Positions 32,586 to 41,385 are shown, counted from the stretch's first letter. The stretch: 64,000 nt of DNA from Rhizobiales bacterium 2SD (GCA_005502805.1 SCMY01000015.1:121780-185779), one strand, 5' to 3'. The notes: a model not told the origin generated them from the letters alone. Made by a program: numbers and translations.

Positions 32586-33809
32586 CTAGCTACGCCGGCC
32601 GACGAACAGAGCTGCCAGCCCGAAGACGGCCGCAGCCCCGCAGCTGCCGAGCCAGCCACCCCAGGCCCAGCTCAGGCCGGCCAGGGCTGAGCCGAGTGCA
32701 CCACCGAGGAAGAAGATGCCGACGAACAGCCCGTTCAGCCGGGCGCGCGCCTCCGGCTGCAGCAGGTTGACTGCGCGGCGGCCGAGCGTCTGGTCACCGG
32801 TGACGCCGATATCGAGAATGAAGACCCCGAGGCCGAGCCCGACAAGGGCGACCGGCATTGCGAGATGCTCGTTCGTTCCGGCCCAGCCGAGCAGCGCCAG
32901 CGCTCCGAGCAGCAGGAGATGGCTCGTCAGGGTCGCCGGCCGAGTCCAGCCACGGTCACCAAAGCGCCCGAAGAGCGGCGCTGCCAATGCCCCACCTGCT
33001 CCGACCAGGGCGAACAGGGCGATGCCGCGCTGGCCGAGCAGAAAGGGTGGCTGCACCAGCCGCAGGGCGATCACCGTCCAGATCAGGCTGAAGCTCGCCA
33101 TGACCAGCGCCGCCGAGAGCGCCCGCCGGCGCAGGACCGGCTCCTGCCGCAGCAGATGCCCGAGCGAGGCGATGAGAGCAGGATAGCTCTCCCGCGCTTC
33201 CGGCCGGCGGCGCGGTAGGTTGCCGGCGAGGACGAAGGCCAGCAGTGCCATGGCGACGGCGCTGACGACATAGAAGCCGCGCCAGCCCCAGGCATCGGCG
33301 AGGAGGCTGGCGAGCGGGCGCGCCAGCAGGATGCCGACCATCAGACCGCTCATCACATCGCCGATCACAGCGCCGCGCCGGGCGGGCGCCACCATCGCGG
33401 CCGCGATCGGCACCAGGATCTGGATGGCCGAGCAGGCGGCGCCCAGGGCGACCATCAGGACGAGCAGTGCCGGCAGGTTTGGCGCGACAGCGGCCAGCGC
33501 GGCGGCGAGGATCGCGCAGAGCAGCATGCGCAGGACCAATGCGCGGTTCTCGACGAGATCGGCGAGCGGCACCAGCAGGATGAGGCCGGCCGCATAGCCC
33601 AGCAACGGCGCCATCGCGACGAGGCCGCTCGCCGCCTCCGGCAAGCCGAAGCTGGCACCGATCGCTCCGACCAGCATCTGCGGCGCGAACAGATTGGTGA
33701 CGATGACGCCGACCGCGACGGCGAACAGCACGGTAAGCGCCGTGGAGAGCCCGTGTTCCTCGGGCGCCTTCGGCAGGGACTGGCAGAGTGCCTGATCTTG
33801 GACGGACAT
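32586..33809 (-). CDS. MFS transporter
   Basis: A 407-residue inner-membrane protein with twelve predicted helices. The start MSVQDQALCQSLPKAPEEHG at 33809 has GGAG upstream. The loop between helices 2 and 3 (LVPLADLVENRALVLRM) carries the acidic/arginine pattern of the family, and the second-half equivalent is LFGRFGDRGWTRPA. It resembles the YnfM/arabinose-efflux group. It is divergent from a LysR regulator, the classic arrangement of an efflux gene under the control of its neighbour. The substrate is unknown. Confidence 0.9.
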   Translation of the reverse strand: MSVQDQALCQSLPKAPEEHGLSTALTVLFAVAVGVIVTNLFAPQMLVGAIGASFGLPEAASGLVAMAPLLGYAAGLILLVPLADLVENRALVLRMLLCAILAAALAAVAPNLPALLVLMVALGAACSAIQILVPIAAAMVAPARRGAVIGDVMSGLMVGILLARPLASLLADAWGWRGFYVVSAVAMALLAFVLAGNLPRRRPEARESYPALIASLGHLLRQEPVLRRRALSAALVMASFSLIWTVIALRLVQPPFLLGQRGIALFALVGAGGALAAPLFGRFGDRGWTRPATLTSHLLLLGALALLGWAGTNEHLAMPVALVGLGLGVFILDIGVTGDQTLGRRAVNLLQPEARARLNGLFVGIFFLGGALGSALAGLSWAWGGWLGSCGAAAVFGLAALFVGRRS

Positions 33810-33914
33810 GGTGACAGCTCCGACATATGGACTCGCATATCGTCGGAAAACTTTATTCGCTTTGAGCATTATGCTACAAATCGATTGTCACTATAATGAT
33901 TATGCGGAATGGCT
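33810..33914. promoter_or_regulatory. divergent MFS/LysR control region
   Basis: A short, A+T-rich region between divergent starts. It contains TATAAT at 33892-33897, the palindrome ATAAT-G-ATTAT at 33893-33903, and ATTAT...ATAAT arms framing an interrupted dyad from about 33868. These fit a LysR operator (T-N11-A class) overlapping the promoters of both genes. Confidence 0.5.
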
Positions 33915-34823
33915 ATGAACCTGCGCGATCTGGAAGCTTATCTCGCGGTCGTCGAGACCGGCTCGATCATCGGCGCCTCGGCCAGGCTCAACCTGACGCA
34001 ACCCGGCGTCACCCGGCGGATTCAGAACCTGGAGGATGGCCTCGGCGCGGTCCTGCTCGACCGGCAGTCGAAGCCCCTGCGGCCGACCAATGCCGGGCGC
34101 GAGGCCTATGAGCAGGGGCTGCGCGTGCTGCGCTCGGTCGCCGATCTCAAGGCCGGGGTCGCGCCTGATGGCGAGATCCGCGGCGAATTCCGGCTCGGGA
34201 TCATGCCCTATCTGTCGGAGGCCGCGCTGGCGGTGCCGCTCGACCGGCTTCGCGCGACCTTTCCGGAGCTGACCTTGCGCATCGCCATGGGCTGGTCGCC
34301 GCAGCTGCTCGAACAGACCCTGCGCAACGAGCTCGATGCGACCGCGCTCTGCCTCGCCGACGGGCTCGCCCCGCCGGACGGCCTCGCCTGCGACGATCTC
34401 GGCCCGCAGGAGGTGCTGCTGGTCGCGGCGCCATCGCTGCAGGTGCCGCGGCCGGCCGATCTTGCCATGCTGTCCGGCTATGCCTGGGTGATGAACGCCA
34501 ATGGCTGCGGCTTTCGCGCCTTCATCCGCCAGCAATTCGAGGCGGCGCATCTCCACTTCCAGGTCGGGGTAGAGGCACTCAGCGCCGATTTGCGCCTGTC
34601 CCTGGTCGCGCGCGGCCACGGCATCGGCGTCGTCACGCCGGCCGCGCTCCAGGACAGCCCTTGGCGCGACGCGGTCGAGATCATCGACGCGCCCGATTTC
34701 CGGCCGCGGGTGCGCTCCTGGCTGCTGCACCGGCCACCAGCCGGGCGGCTGGCACGGCCGATCGCCCTGTTCCGGCAGGCCTTGCTCGACGGGCTGCGCC
34801 CCGAGCTCGGCCTGCTCGCCTGA
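33915..34823 (+). CDS. LysR-family transcriptional regulator
   Basis: A 302-residue regulator. The N-terminal winged helix is typical (MNLRDLEAYLAVVETGSI, then LNLTQPGVTRRIQNLED), followed by a periplasmic-binding-protein-like effector domain. The start at 33915 is chosen over 33909 because GGA lies 6 bases before it, while 33909 abuts the same bases. It probably controls the divergent MFS gene in response to a transported compound. The stop is immediately adjacent to the convergent stop of the next gene (TGATCA at 34821-34826). Confidence 0.9.
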   Translation: MNLRDLEAYLAVVETGSIIGASARLNLTQPGVTRRIQNLEDGLGAVLLDRQSKPLRPTNAGREAYEQGLRVLRSVADLKAGVAPDGEIRGEFRLGIMPYLSEAALAVPLDRLRATFPELTLRIAMGWSPQLLEQTLRNELDATALCLADGLAPPDGLACDDLGPQEVLLVAAPSLQVPRPADLAMLSGYAWVMNANGCGFRAFIRQQFEAAHLHFQVGVEALSADLRLSLVARGHGIGVVTPAALQDSPWRDAVEIIDAPDFRPRVRSWLLHRPPAGRLARPIALFRQALLDGLRPELGLLA

Positions 34824-35387
34824 TCAGGCGCTCTTGCGGAAGACCCGCAGCGTCTTGAACTCGCCGATCTCCTCGACCGCGCGCGACTTCGCCCAGTCCG
34901 CGATGATCGGCTTGGCGCTCTCATAGGCGAAGGAGCCAGTGTAGAACAGGATGTAGCCGCCGGCATCGGTCTGGTCGGTGAAGAGCTGCATCACCTCGAG
35001 ATCGGTCAGCGCGCCATAGGCGTCGTTCTTCTCGCTGCGGAACTCGCAGGAGTGGAACAGGGTGACGATGTCGAAGCGCGGCAGCAGCCGGGCATTGCTG
35101 GTGTAGATGTCGCCGAAATAGGCGGAGTAGGTCTTGGTGATCGTCGGATTGTCGATCGCGAGCTTGACGAAGGCCTCGTACTCCTTGGGCGAGGCGGTGA
35201 TCCCCAGCACCGTGCAGTCCAGCTCCGGCTCGGCACAGCGGATGCCGATGTAGTGATGACCGCCCGTGCCGAAATGATAGATGCGCTTGCCGGTCAGGCC
35301 CTGCTCTTCCAGCCATTCGACGAAATGCACGTCGCAGGGGCATTGCTCGACGCGAAGGCCCCAATAGACGTCCCAGATGTTCAGCAT
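34824..35387 (-). CDS. methyltransferase-like protein, unknown function
   Basis: A 187-residue protein starting at MLNIWDVYWGLRVEQCPCD (35387), with GGAG nine bases upstream. The fold pattern resembles a class I SAM methyltransferase: a glycine-rich loop RIYHFGTGGHHYIGI (about residues 35-49), a second strand VLGITASPKEYEAF, FDIVTLFHSCEFRSE where motif IV is expected, and DAGGYILFYTGSFAY at motif V. The usual acidic residue after the first loop is not evident, so SAM binding is uncertain. It lies 78 bases downstream of the ABC protein and may share its transcript. Confidence 0.65.
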   Translation of the reverse strand: MLNIWDVYWGLRVEQCPCDVHFVEWLEEQGLTGKRIYHFGTGGHHYIGIRCAEPELDCTVLGITASPKEYEAFVKLAIDNPTITKTYSAYFGDIYTSNARLLPRFDIVTLFHSCEFRSEKNDAYGALTDLEVMQLFTDQTDAGGYILFYTGSFAYESAKPIIADWAKSRAVEEIGEFKTLRVFRKSA

Positions 35388-35465
35388 GCGATCGACTCCG
35401 TGTCGGAAAGGACCGGGAAGGTTGCCCGGCACTGGATGGAAAAAGTCCTGAACTGCCCCTGAACG

Positions 35466-37259
35466 TCAGCCTGCACCGGTTTCGGCGAGCGCAGCGGGGC
35501 GCGTCATGTCGGACGAGGCGATGCGCGCGACGCCGCCGGCCCGGCGCATGATGAGATGATGGTCGGCGGCTTCGGCGAAACCCGGGCTCTGGCCGATCAG
35601 CAGCATCACCGCCTGCGGCCGCGCCGCCCGCAGCCGCGACAAGAGGTCGAGCGCCGCTTCGGTTTCGAGGCCGCTGGTCGCTTCGTCGAGGACGAGGATA
35701 TCGGGCGCCGCCAGTTCGGTCCGGGCCAGAGCGAGACGCTGGCGATCGCCGGTCGTCAGCGCCTTGTCCCAGTCGCGCGCCAGGTCGATCTGCGGCACCA
35801 GACTGGAGAGGCCGTAACGCTGCAGCGCAGCGGCTGCCTCGTCGTCGCTGTGGCCGCCAATCGGGTCGAGCGCGGCACGCAGGCTGCCCTCCGACAGATG
35901 CAGATGCTGCGGCAGCACGGCGATGCGCGCCTCGTCCGGCAGCGCCACCGCGCCACGCCCCCAAGGCCAGAGGCCTGCGACGGCCTGGATCAGCGCGGCC
36001 TTGCCATGGCCAAGCTCGCCGGCGACGTGCAGCGTCGCACCGGCTGATAGGGCCGTCGAGAAATCGGCGAGCAAGGTACGGCCGTCGCGATCGGTCAGGG
36101 TGAGCCCGTCCAGCCGCACGCCACCGTCCTCACTGGCGACCACGGTGATGTCGCTCTGCGCCGCACCGGCTTCGATCGCATGAAGCGCGACGGCGAGCTC
36201 GTTGACGCGCCGGGCCGAGGCGAGCCATTCGGCGATGCGCATGAAATTGTCGAGCACCCAGTTGAAGGCGTTCTGCACGGCGACGAAGGCGGCGGCGACC
36301 TGGACGACGTCGCCGAGCGACATCTCGCCGGAGAGGTATTTCGGCGCAGCCAGCAGCAGCGGCACCACCGGGACCAGCGCGCCGCTGCCATTGGTGATCC
36401 AGGTCAGACGGCCGCGCTGGCGGATCATCGCGAGCCAGCGCGTCACCAGCGTGTCGTAGGTCGCGGCGACGGCGCGGCGCTCGCCGTTTTCGGCACGCGA
36501 GAGCGCGATCGTCTCACCATGGTCGCGGATGCGCATCAGCGAGAAGCGCAGGCGCGCCTCGCCCTCGTTGCGGGCAGCGATCAGGCGCGGTAGCGGCCGG
36601 CCGACCCAGGTGATCAGCCCGGAGACCAGCACCGCATAGATGATCGCGGCCAGGACCATATAGGCGGGAATCTCGAAGGGGACGCCATGCGCCTCGACGC
36701 TGAGCGAGCCGCCGATCGACCAGAGGATGCCGATGAAGGTGATCGCGGTGATGACGGCCGAGAGCAGGCCGATGGCGAAGTCGACCACCGGCTCGGTCGC
36801 CCAGCGGACATCGTCGGCGATGCGGTATTCGGGATTGGCCGGCTCGTAGCCGGACAGGCCGAGCCGGTAGAAGCGGCGCTCGCCGATCCAGCCATCGGCG
36901 AGCTTGGCGGTGACATAGGCGCGCCAATGGACCTGGAAGGTCTCGCGTGAGATCAGGATGATGACGCCGAGCCCGGCCGCGATCAGCACTAGCACCGGGA
37001 AGACGGCCATGGCGATCAGGGCGCTTTCGCCATCCTTCTTCTCGAGCGCGTCGAAGAACCAGCCGTTCCAGCGGTTGACGGTGACGTTGGCGAAGACCGA
37101 GAGGATGATCGCGCTCGCCAGCGTCAGCGACCAGAGCCAAGCCCGGCCGGCGGTGCCACCGCGCCAAAAGCCACCGGTCAAGCGGGCGAAGCTCTTGGTA
37201 ACCTGCCAGTCGGATGGCGGGCCAGCGGACACGGTGTTCGGATCGACGGCCTTCAGCAC
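35466..37259 (-). CDS. SbmA/YddA-like ABC transporter with altered ATPase motifs
   Basis: A 597-residue half-transporter starting with GTG (VLKAVDPNTVSAG). The membrane domain occupies about residues 35-330, with SbmA/BacA/YddA-like features (VNRWNGWFFDALEKKD, ETFQVHWRAYVTAKLADGW, NPEYRIADDVRWATEP). The C-terminal ABC domain is abnormal: the Walker A region reads GELGHGKAAL near residue 412, with Ala where Ser/Thr is required; the signature is TTGDRQRLALAR; and the switch histidine position appears to be Gln (LLIGQSPGF). Walker B (ILVLDEATSGLE) is intact. Reduced or absent ATP hydrolysis is likely. Peptide or vitamin-like substrates are known for the family. Confidence 0.85.
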   Translation of the reverse strand: MLKAVDPNTVSAGPPSDWQVTKSFARLTGGFWRGGTAGRAWLWSLTLASAIILSVFANVTVNRWNGWFFDALEKKDGESALIAMAVFPVLVLIAAGLGVIILISRETFQVHWRAYVTAKLADGWIGERRFYRLGLSGYEPANPEYRIADDVRWATEPVVDFAIGLLSAVITAITFIGILWSIGGSLSVEAHGVPFEIPAYMVLAAIIYAVLVSGLITWVGRPLPRLIAARNEGEARLRFSLMRIRDHGETIALSRAENGERRAVAATYDTLVTRWLAMIRQRGRLTWITNGSGALVPVVPLLLAAPKYLSGEMSLGDVVQVAAAFVAVQNAFNWVLDNFMRIAEWLASARRVNELAVALHAIEAGAAQSDITVVASEDGGVRLDGLTLTDRDGRTLLADFSTALSAGATLHVAGELGHGKAALIQAVAGLWPWGRGAVALPDEARIAVLPQHLHLSEGSLRAALDPIGGHSDDEAAAALQRYGLSSLVPQIDLARDWDKALTTGDRQRLALARTELAAPDILVLDEATSGLETEAALDLLSRLRAARPQAVMLLIGQSPGFAEAADHHLIMRRAGGVARIASSDMTRPAALAETGAG

Positions 37260-37381
37260 AGTCGAGTGATCCCCCCGGATCGCGACATCGGAAGCAGCAC
37301 CAGCCGGGTTTTCCCGGTTCAGATGCCGCCAGCATGCCGGTTAGCCGGCCGAGGATGAACTGCGGCTGAATGGAGCACCGA

Positions 37382-38050
37382 CTAGCGGGAGAGTTCGGCG
37401 TCGCCGGGATTGCGCGGGAAGAACTGGAAGAAGGGCTCGGCTTCGGCCAGCACCCGGGCGAAGGACGGCCTTGTCCGCAGACGCTCGAAATAGGCGGCAA
37501 GGCGCGGATAGCCGCCCTGGAACGAGACGCAGCGCTCGGCATAGAACAGCGCCGGCGCGGCCGAGCAGTCGGCCATGGTGAAGCTTTCGCCCGCCGCCCA
37601 CGTGCGACCAGCAAGTTCGGCTTCGAGCACGCCATAGGCGCGCTTCAGCATCTGTCTGGCCTCCTCGACGCCGAGCGGATCCTTGCCGTCGGCCGGGCGG
37701 ATGCGGTCGAGCACGATCTTCTGCATCGGGCTGGTCACATAGAGATCAAGGAAGCGGTCGAGCCGGCGGACATCGAGCGCCGCAACCGGATTCTCAGGCA
37801 GTAATGCCGTCGAGCCGGCATGGCGCAGAGCGAGGTATTCGATGATGACGCTGCTTTCGGGCACCAGTTGCGCGCCGTCTTCGAGCAGTGGGAACTTGCC
37901 GATCGGCCAGAGCGCGAGGAACTCGGCCCGCTCGCCGGGATCGCCGAGATCGACCAGCTTCGGCGTGAACGGCGTGCCGTTCTCGTAGAGCGCCACCAGC
38001 ACTTTCTGGCAGTAGCAGGAGAGCGGGTGGAAATAGAGCGTCAAAGACAT
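37382..38050 (-). CDS. glutathione S-transferase
   Basis: A 222-residue cytosolic enzyme. The N-terminal thioredoxin-like domain starts MSLTLYFHPLSCYCQKVLVA, with the catalytic Ser/Cys region in the CYCQK turn, and carries the GSH-binding FPLLEDGAQLVPESSVIIEYL. The C-terminal helical domain includes FTMADCSAAPALFYA. AGGAAGG precedes the ATG. It is the last gene of ArsR, SRPBCC, GST, 60 bases after the SRPBCC stop, so it may conjugate or process the compound sensed by the ArsR protein. Confidence 0.92.
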   Translation of the reverse strand: MSLTLYFHPLSCYCQKVLVALYENGTPFTPKLVDLGDPGERAEFLALWPIGKFPLLEDGAQLVPESSVIIEYLALRHAGSTALLPENPVAALDVRRLDRFLDLYVTSPMQKIVLDRIRPADGKDPLGVEEARQMLKRAYGVLEAELAGRTWAAGESFTMADCSAAPALFYAERCVSFQGGYPRLAAYFERLRTRPSFARVLAEAEPFFQFFPRNPGDAELSR

Positions 38051-38110
38051 GACTGGTCCTTCCTGCGGCCGGCCCGGCACGGGTTGAAGTGGTCGAAACG
38101 GCGAAATGGG

Positions 38111-38584
38111 TCAGATGGGAGCGGCTTCCCGCGCCAGTTCCTTTGCGAGCCGGTCGAAGCCGATGCCGGTGCCCTGCTCGCGCATCTGCGGATCGTCATG
38201 GCCGTCGAGGAAGACGGCCTGCTCGGTGAAGACGAGGTCGGTACCGGCGCCCTCGCCGCGGAACTCCAGCGTCACCAGCGAGACCGAGATGCGCAGATCG
38301 TCGCGGAACATCTCGTAGGAATAGACGAGGCGCTCGCGCGGCACGATCTCGTGATAGATCGCCCGCATTGCATAGATGCCGTCCGGCCCGGGCGCGCCGC
38401 GCATCGTCTCCAAGCCGCCCTCGCGAAAATCGAGGCTGTATTCGCCGAGCCCGCCCTCGTCATGGCAGGTCGACCAGCGCCGTTTGGCGACCGGATCGGC
38501 AAAGGCGGCGAAGACCCGGGCCGGGCTCGCCGGATAGTGCCGCTCGATCGTGAAATCGGCGTGGACGGCGGTCCGCTCGCTCAT
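38111..38584 (-). CDS. SRPBCC / AHSA1-family protein
   Basis: A 157-residue START-like ligand-binding protein (Activator of Hsp90 homologue 1-like). Typical segments are FTIERHYPASPARVFAAFAD, KRRWSTCHDE and ERLVYSYEMF. The family binds hydrophobic ligands; the precise role is unknown. The start codon overlaps the ArsR stop (ATGA), a very common pairing of ArsR with AHSA1 proteins, so the two are co-expressed. Confidence 0.93.
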   Translation of the reverse strand: MSERTAVHADFTIERHYPASPARVFAAFADPVAKRRWSTCHDEGGLGEYSLDFREGGLETMRGAPGPDGIYAMRAIYHEIVPRERLVYSYEMFRDDLRISVSLVTLEFRGEGAGTDLVFTEQAVFLDGHDDPQMREQGTGIGFDRLAKELAREAAPI

Positions 38585-38928
38585 GCTCCATCTCCTTCCT
38601 TCACATCCTGCTCGGCGAGGAAGGCGCCGAGCCGGTCGAAGCGTCGCTCCCAGAGGGCGCGGCGCTCGCTGATCCAGCGCTCCGCCGCCCGCAGCGCCTG
38701 CGTGTCGAGCTGGCAGGTGCGGACCCGCCCGATCTTCTGCGTACGCACCAGCCCTGCTCCTTCGAGAACGGCAAGGTGCTGCACCACTGCGGACAGCGTC
38801 ATCTGGAATGGCTGGGCGAGCTCGCTGACGCTCGCCGGCCCCTCGCAGAGCCTTTGCACCATCTGCCGGCGGTTCGGATCCGCCAGCGCCTGGAACATCA
38901 GATCGAGCTGGTCTGGTTGGTGAAGCAT
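38581..38928 (-). CDS. ArsR-family transcriptional regulator
   Basis: A 115-residue winged-helix repressor, started at MLHQPDQLDLMFQALADPNR (38928). The recognition segment is SVSELAQPFQMTLSAVVQHL, followed by VLEGAGLVRTQKIGRVRTC. No metal-binding CxC of ArsR/SmtB type is present in the recognition helix, so it belongs to the non-metal group that pairs with AHSA1-like proteins. A perfect inverted repeat lies 39 bases upstream, its likely operator. Confidence 0.92.
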   Translation of the reverse strand: MLHQPDQLDLMFQALADPNRRQMVQRLCEGPASVSELAQPFQMTLSAVVQHLAVLEGAGLVRTQKIGRVRTCQLDTQALRAAERWISERRALWERRFDRLGAFLAEQDVKEGDGA

Positions 38929-38966
38929 GAGCTTAAGTATCGCCGCGTCAGCGGCCTGTCCAGAAG

Positions 38967-38990
38967 AAACTTTAGAGACTTCTAAAGTTT
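38967..38990. promoter_or_regulatory. perfect inverted repeat, probable ArsR operator
   Basis: AAACTTTAGA (38967-38976) and TCTAAAGTTT (38981-38990) are exact reverse complements around the spacer GACT. The site is A+T-rich within G+C-rich sequence and lies 38 bases before the ArsR start, as for an autoregulatory operator. It sits between divergent arsR and guaC and could affect both. Confidence 0.75.
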
Positions 38991-39115
38991 TTGCCCGAAA
39001 CCCGACCCACGGCCGGCGCATTGCTCAGAAGGGTTCGAGCAGCTATGAATCCCGGCACGCTCCCTCATCCCGCGTGCGCCTTTTTCGACCTGCGCCAGCC
39101 GCCGGAGCTTTTGTC

Positions 39116-40159
39116 ATGCGCATTGAGAACGATCCGAAACTCGACTTCCGCGACGTGCTGATCCGTCCGAAGCGCTCGACGCTCGGCAGCCGCGCCGAGG
39201 TCGACGTCAACCGGAGCTTCCGCTTCGCGCATACCGGCCGCGAATGGAGCGGTTTCCCGCTGATCGCCGCCAACATGGACGTGGTCGGCACCATGGCGAT
39301 GGCGCGGGCGCTGCTGAAGCACGGCGCCATGGTCGCGCTGCACAAGCATTACGATGCCGACGAGCTGATCGCCTTCTTCAAGGAGCCGGGCTCGGCCAAC
39401 GCGTTCTATTCGCTGGGCACGACCGACTCCGACCATGACAAGCTCAAGGCGGTGCACGCCAAGGCGCCGATCGACAAGATCTGCCTCGACGTCGCCAATG
39501 GCTACACCGAAAAATTCGTCGACACGGTCAAGGCGACGCGCGAGGCCTTCCCGAACGCGACGATCATGGCCGGCAATGTCGTCACCGGCGACATGACCGA
39601 GGCGCTGATCCTGGCCGGCGCGGACATCGTCAAGGTCGGCATCGGCCCCGGCTCGGTCTGCACCACCCGCAAGATGACCGGTGTCGGCTATCCCCAGCTC
39701 TCGGCGATCATCGAATGCGCCGATGCCGCCCATGGGCTGAAAGGCCTGGTCTGCGGCGATGGCGGGCTGACCGTGCCGGGCGACGTCGCCAAGGCCTATG
39801 GCGGCGGCTCCGACTTCGTGATGATGGGCGGCATGCTCGCCGGCCATGACGAATGCGAGGGCGAGATCCGCTACGAGACCCATGACGGCGAGAAGGTGCC
39901 GGTCGCGATGGTGTTCTACGGCATGTCCTCGGACACGGCGATGAAGAAGTATTCCGGTGGCGTCGCCAAATATCGCGCTTCCGAGGGCAAGACCGTCGAG
40001 GTGCCCTATCGCGGCCCGGTCGAAGGCACGATGCAGGAGATCATGGGCGGGGTGCGCTCGGCGATGACCTATATCGGCGCGGTCCGGCTGAAGGAGATGC
40101 CAAAGCGCACCACCTTCATCATGGTCGGCAGCCAATTGAACACCGTGTTCGGCAATTGA
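39116..40159 (+). CDS. guaC: GMP reductase
   Basis: A 347-residue TIM-barrel enzyme that reductively deaminates GMP to IMP. It starts MRIENDPKLDFRDVLIRPKR, with CGGAG upstream. The catalytic cysteine lies in the GIGPGSVCTTR loop and substrate-binding GGLTVPGDVAKAYGGGSDF follows. It has no CBS domains, which separates it from IMP dehydrogenase. The C-terminal segment YRGPVEGTMQEIMGGVRSAM is typical of GuaC. The next gene starts with TTG inside its stop. Confidence 0.95.
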   Translation: MRIENDPKLDFRDVLIRPKRSTLGSRAEVDVNRSFRFAHTGREWSGFPLIAANMDVVGTMAMARALLKHGAMVALHKHYDADELIAFFKEPGSANAFYSLGTTDSDHDKLKAVHAKAPIDKICLDVANGYTEKFVDTVKATREAFPNATIMAGNVVTGDMTEALILAGADIVKVGIGPGSVCTTRKMTGVGYPQLSAIIECADAAHGLKGLVCGDGGLTVPGDVAKAYGGGSDFVMMGGMLAGHDECEGEIRYETHDGEKVPVAMVFYGMSSDTAMKKYSGGVAKYRASEGKTVEVPYRGPVEGTMQEIMGGVRSAMTYIGAVRLKEMPKRTTFIMVGSQLNTVFGN

Positions 40160-41385
40160 GCGAACCGGACGTCGCCATCATCGGCGCCGGCCCAGCCGGG
40201 CTGATCGCGGCCGAGCGGCTGGCGGGAGCCGGCCACAAGGTCGCGATCTACGAGCGGATGGCCTCGCCGGCGCGCAAATTCCTGCTCGCCGGCCGCGGCG
40301 GACTCAATCTAACGCATTCCGAGTCGCTCGACGCCCTGCTCGCTCGCTATGGCGACGCCCGCGCCTGGCTGGAGCCGGCGATCCGCGCCTTCCCGCCGCA
40401 GGCCCTGCGCGACTGGGCCGACGGGCTGGGAGCCGAGAGCTTCGTCGGCACGAGCGGACGCATCTTCCCCAAGGCGATGAAGGCCTCGCCGCTGCTGCGA
40501 GCCTGGCTGGCGCGACTCGATAGGCTCGGCGTCGCGCTACATGCGGGACGGCTATGGACGGGCTGGGATGCTAGCGGCGCAATGCGGTTCGCGGTTCGTG
40601 GTGGCGGCGAGGAGATCGTGATGCCGCGCGCGACCCTGCTGACGCTCGGCGGGGCGAGCTGGCCGCGGCTTGGCGGGGATGGCTCCTGGGTCGAGCTGTT
40701 GGAGCAGAGGGGCATCGTCATCGCGCCTCTGCTTGCGGCGAACGCCGGGTTCACTGTCGCCTGGTCAGAGCTGATGCGCGATAAATTTGCCGGCTTACCA
40801 TTAAAGCGGATTGCGCTGAGCTTCGCCGGGCAGCGCGTCGCCGGCGAGGCGATGATCGATGCTGCTGGCATCGAGGGCGGCGCGGTCTACGCCTTGTCGG
40901 GGCCGCTGCGCGAGGCGGTCGCTCGCGACGGCGAGGCAGTGCTGATGATCGACTTGCGGCCGGACCTGGCCGAGCCGGAACTGGCGAAGCGGCTGACAAA
41001 GCGCCGCCCCGCCGAGACGCTGAGCAACCATTTGCGCAAGGCGGCCGGGCTTTCTCCGGTGGCAGTGGCCGTGCTGCGCGAGGCTGCGAATGGGCCGCTT
41101 CCGGCCGAGCCCGAGACGCTCGCGAGGCTGATCAAGGACGCGCCCTTACGCCTCACCGGCATGGCCTCTCTCGCCCGCGCCATCTCGACCGCCGGTGGGG
41201 TCCGCGCGGAAGAGATCGATCGGGATTTCATGCTGAAGCGCTTGCCTAGTATATTTATAGCCGGCGAAATGATCGATTGGGAAGCGCCGACTGGCGGCTA
41301 CCTGCTGCAGGCCTGTTTCGCCACCGGCGTCGCCGCGGCGCAGGGGATCGGGCGCTTTCTCACCACGCGTCATGCTCGGGCTTGA
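40156..41385 (+). CDS. NAD(P)/FAD-dependent oxidoreductase, HI0933/YhiN type
   Basis: A 409-residue flavoprotein with an N-terminal FAD-binding Rossmann fold (VAIIGAGPAGLIAAERLAGA), the characteristic RKFLLAGRGGLNLTHSE motif of the HI0933 group, and a C-terminal conserved stretch, DWEAPTGGYLLQACFATGVA. The enzymatic role is not known for this subgroup. The start TTG overlaps the guaC stop by four bases. The last five residues and the stop codon lie inside a copy of the long palindromic repeat (41368-41475), so the repeat has replaced or extended the original end. Confidence 0.9.
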   Translation: MSEPDVAIIGAGPAGLIAAERLAGAGHKVAIYERMASPARKFLLAGRGGLNLTHSESLDALLARYGDARAWLEPAIRAFPPQALRDWADGLGAESFVGTSGRIFPKAMKASPLLRAWLARLDRLGVALHAGRLWTGWDASGAMRFAVRGGGEEIVMPRATLLTLGGASWPRLGGDGSWVELLEQRGIVIAPLLAANAGFTVAWSELMRDKFAGLPLKRIALSFAGQRVAGEAMIDAAGIEGGAVYALSGPLREAVARDGEAVLMIDLRPDLAEPELAKRLTKRRPAETLSNHLRKAAGLSPVAVAVLREAANGPLPAEPETLARLIKDAPLRLTGMASLARAISTAGGVRAEEIDRDFMLKRLPSIFIAGEMIDWEAPTGGYLLQACFATGVAAAQGIGRFLTTRHARA

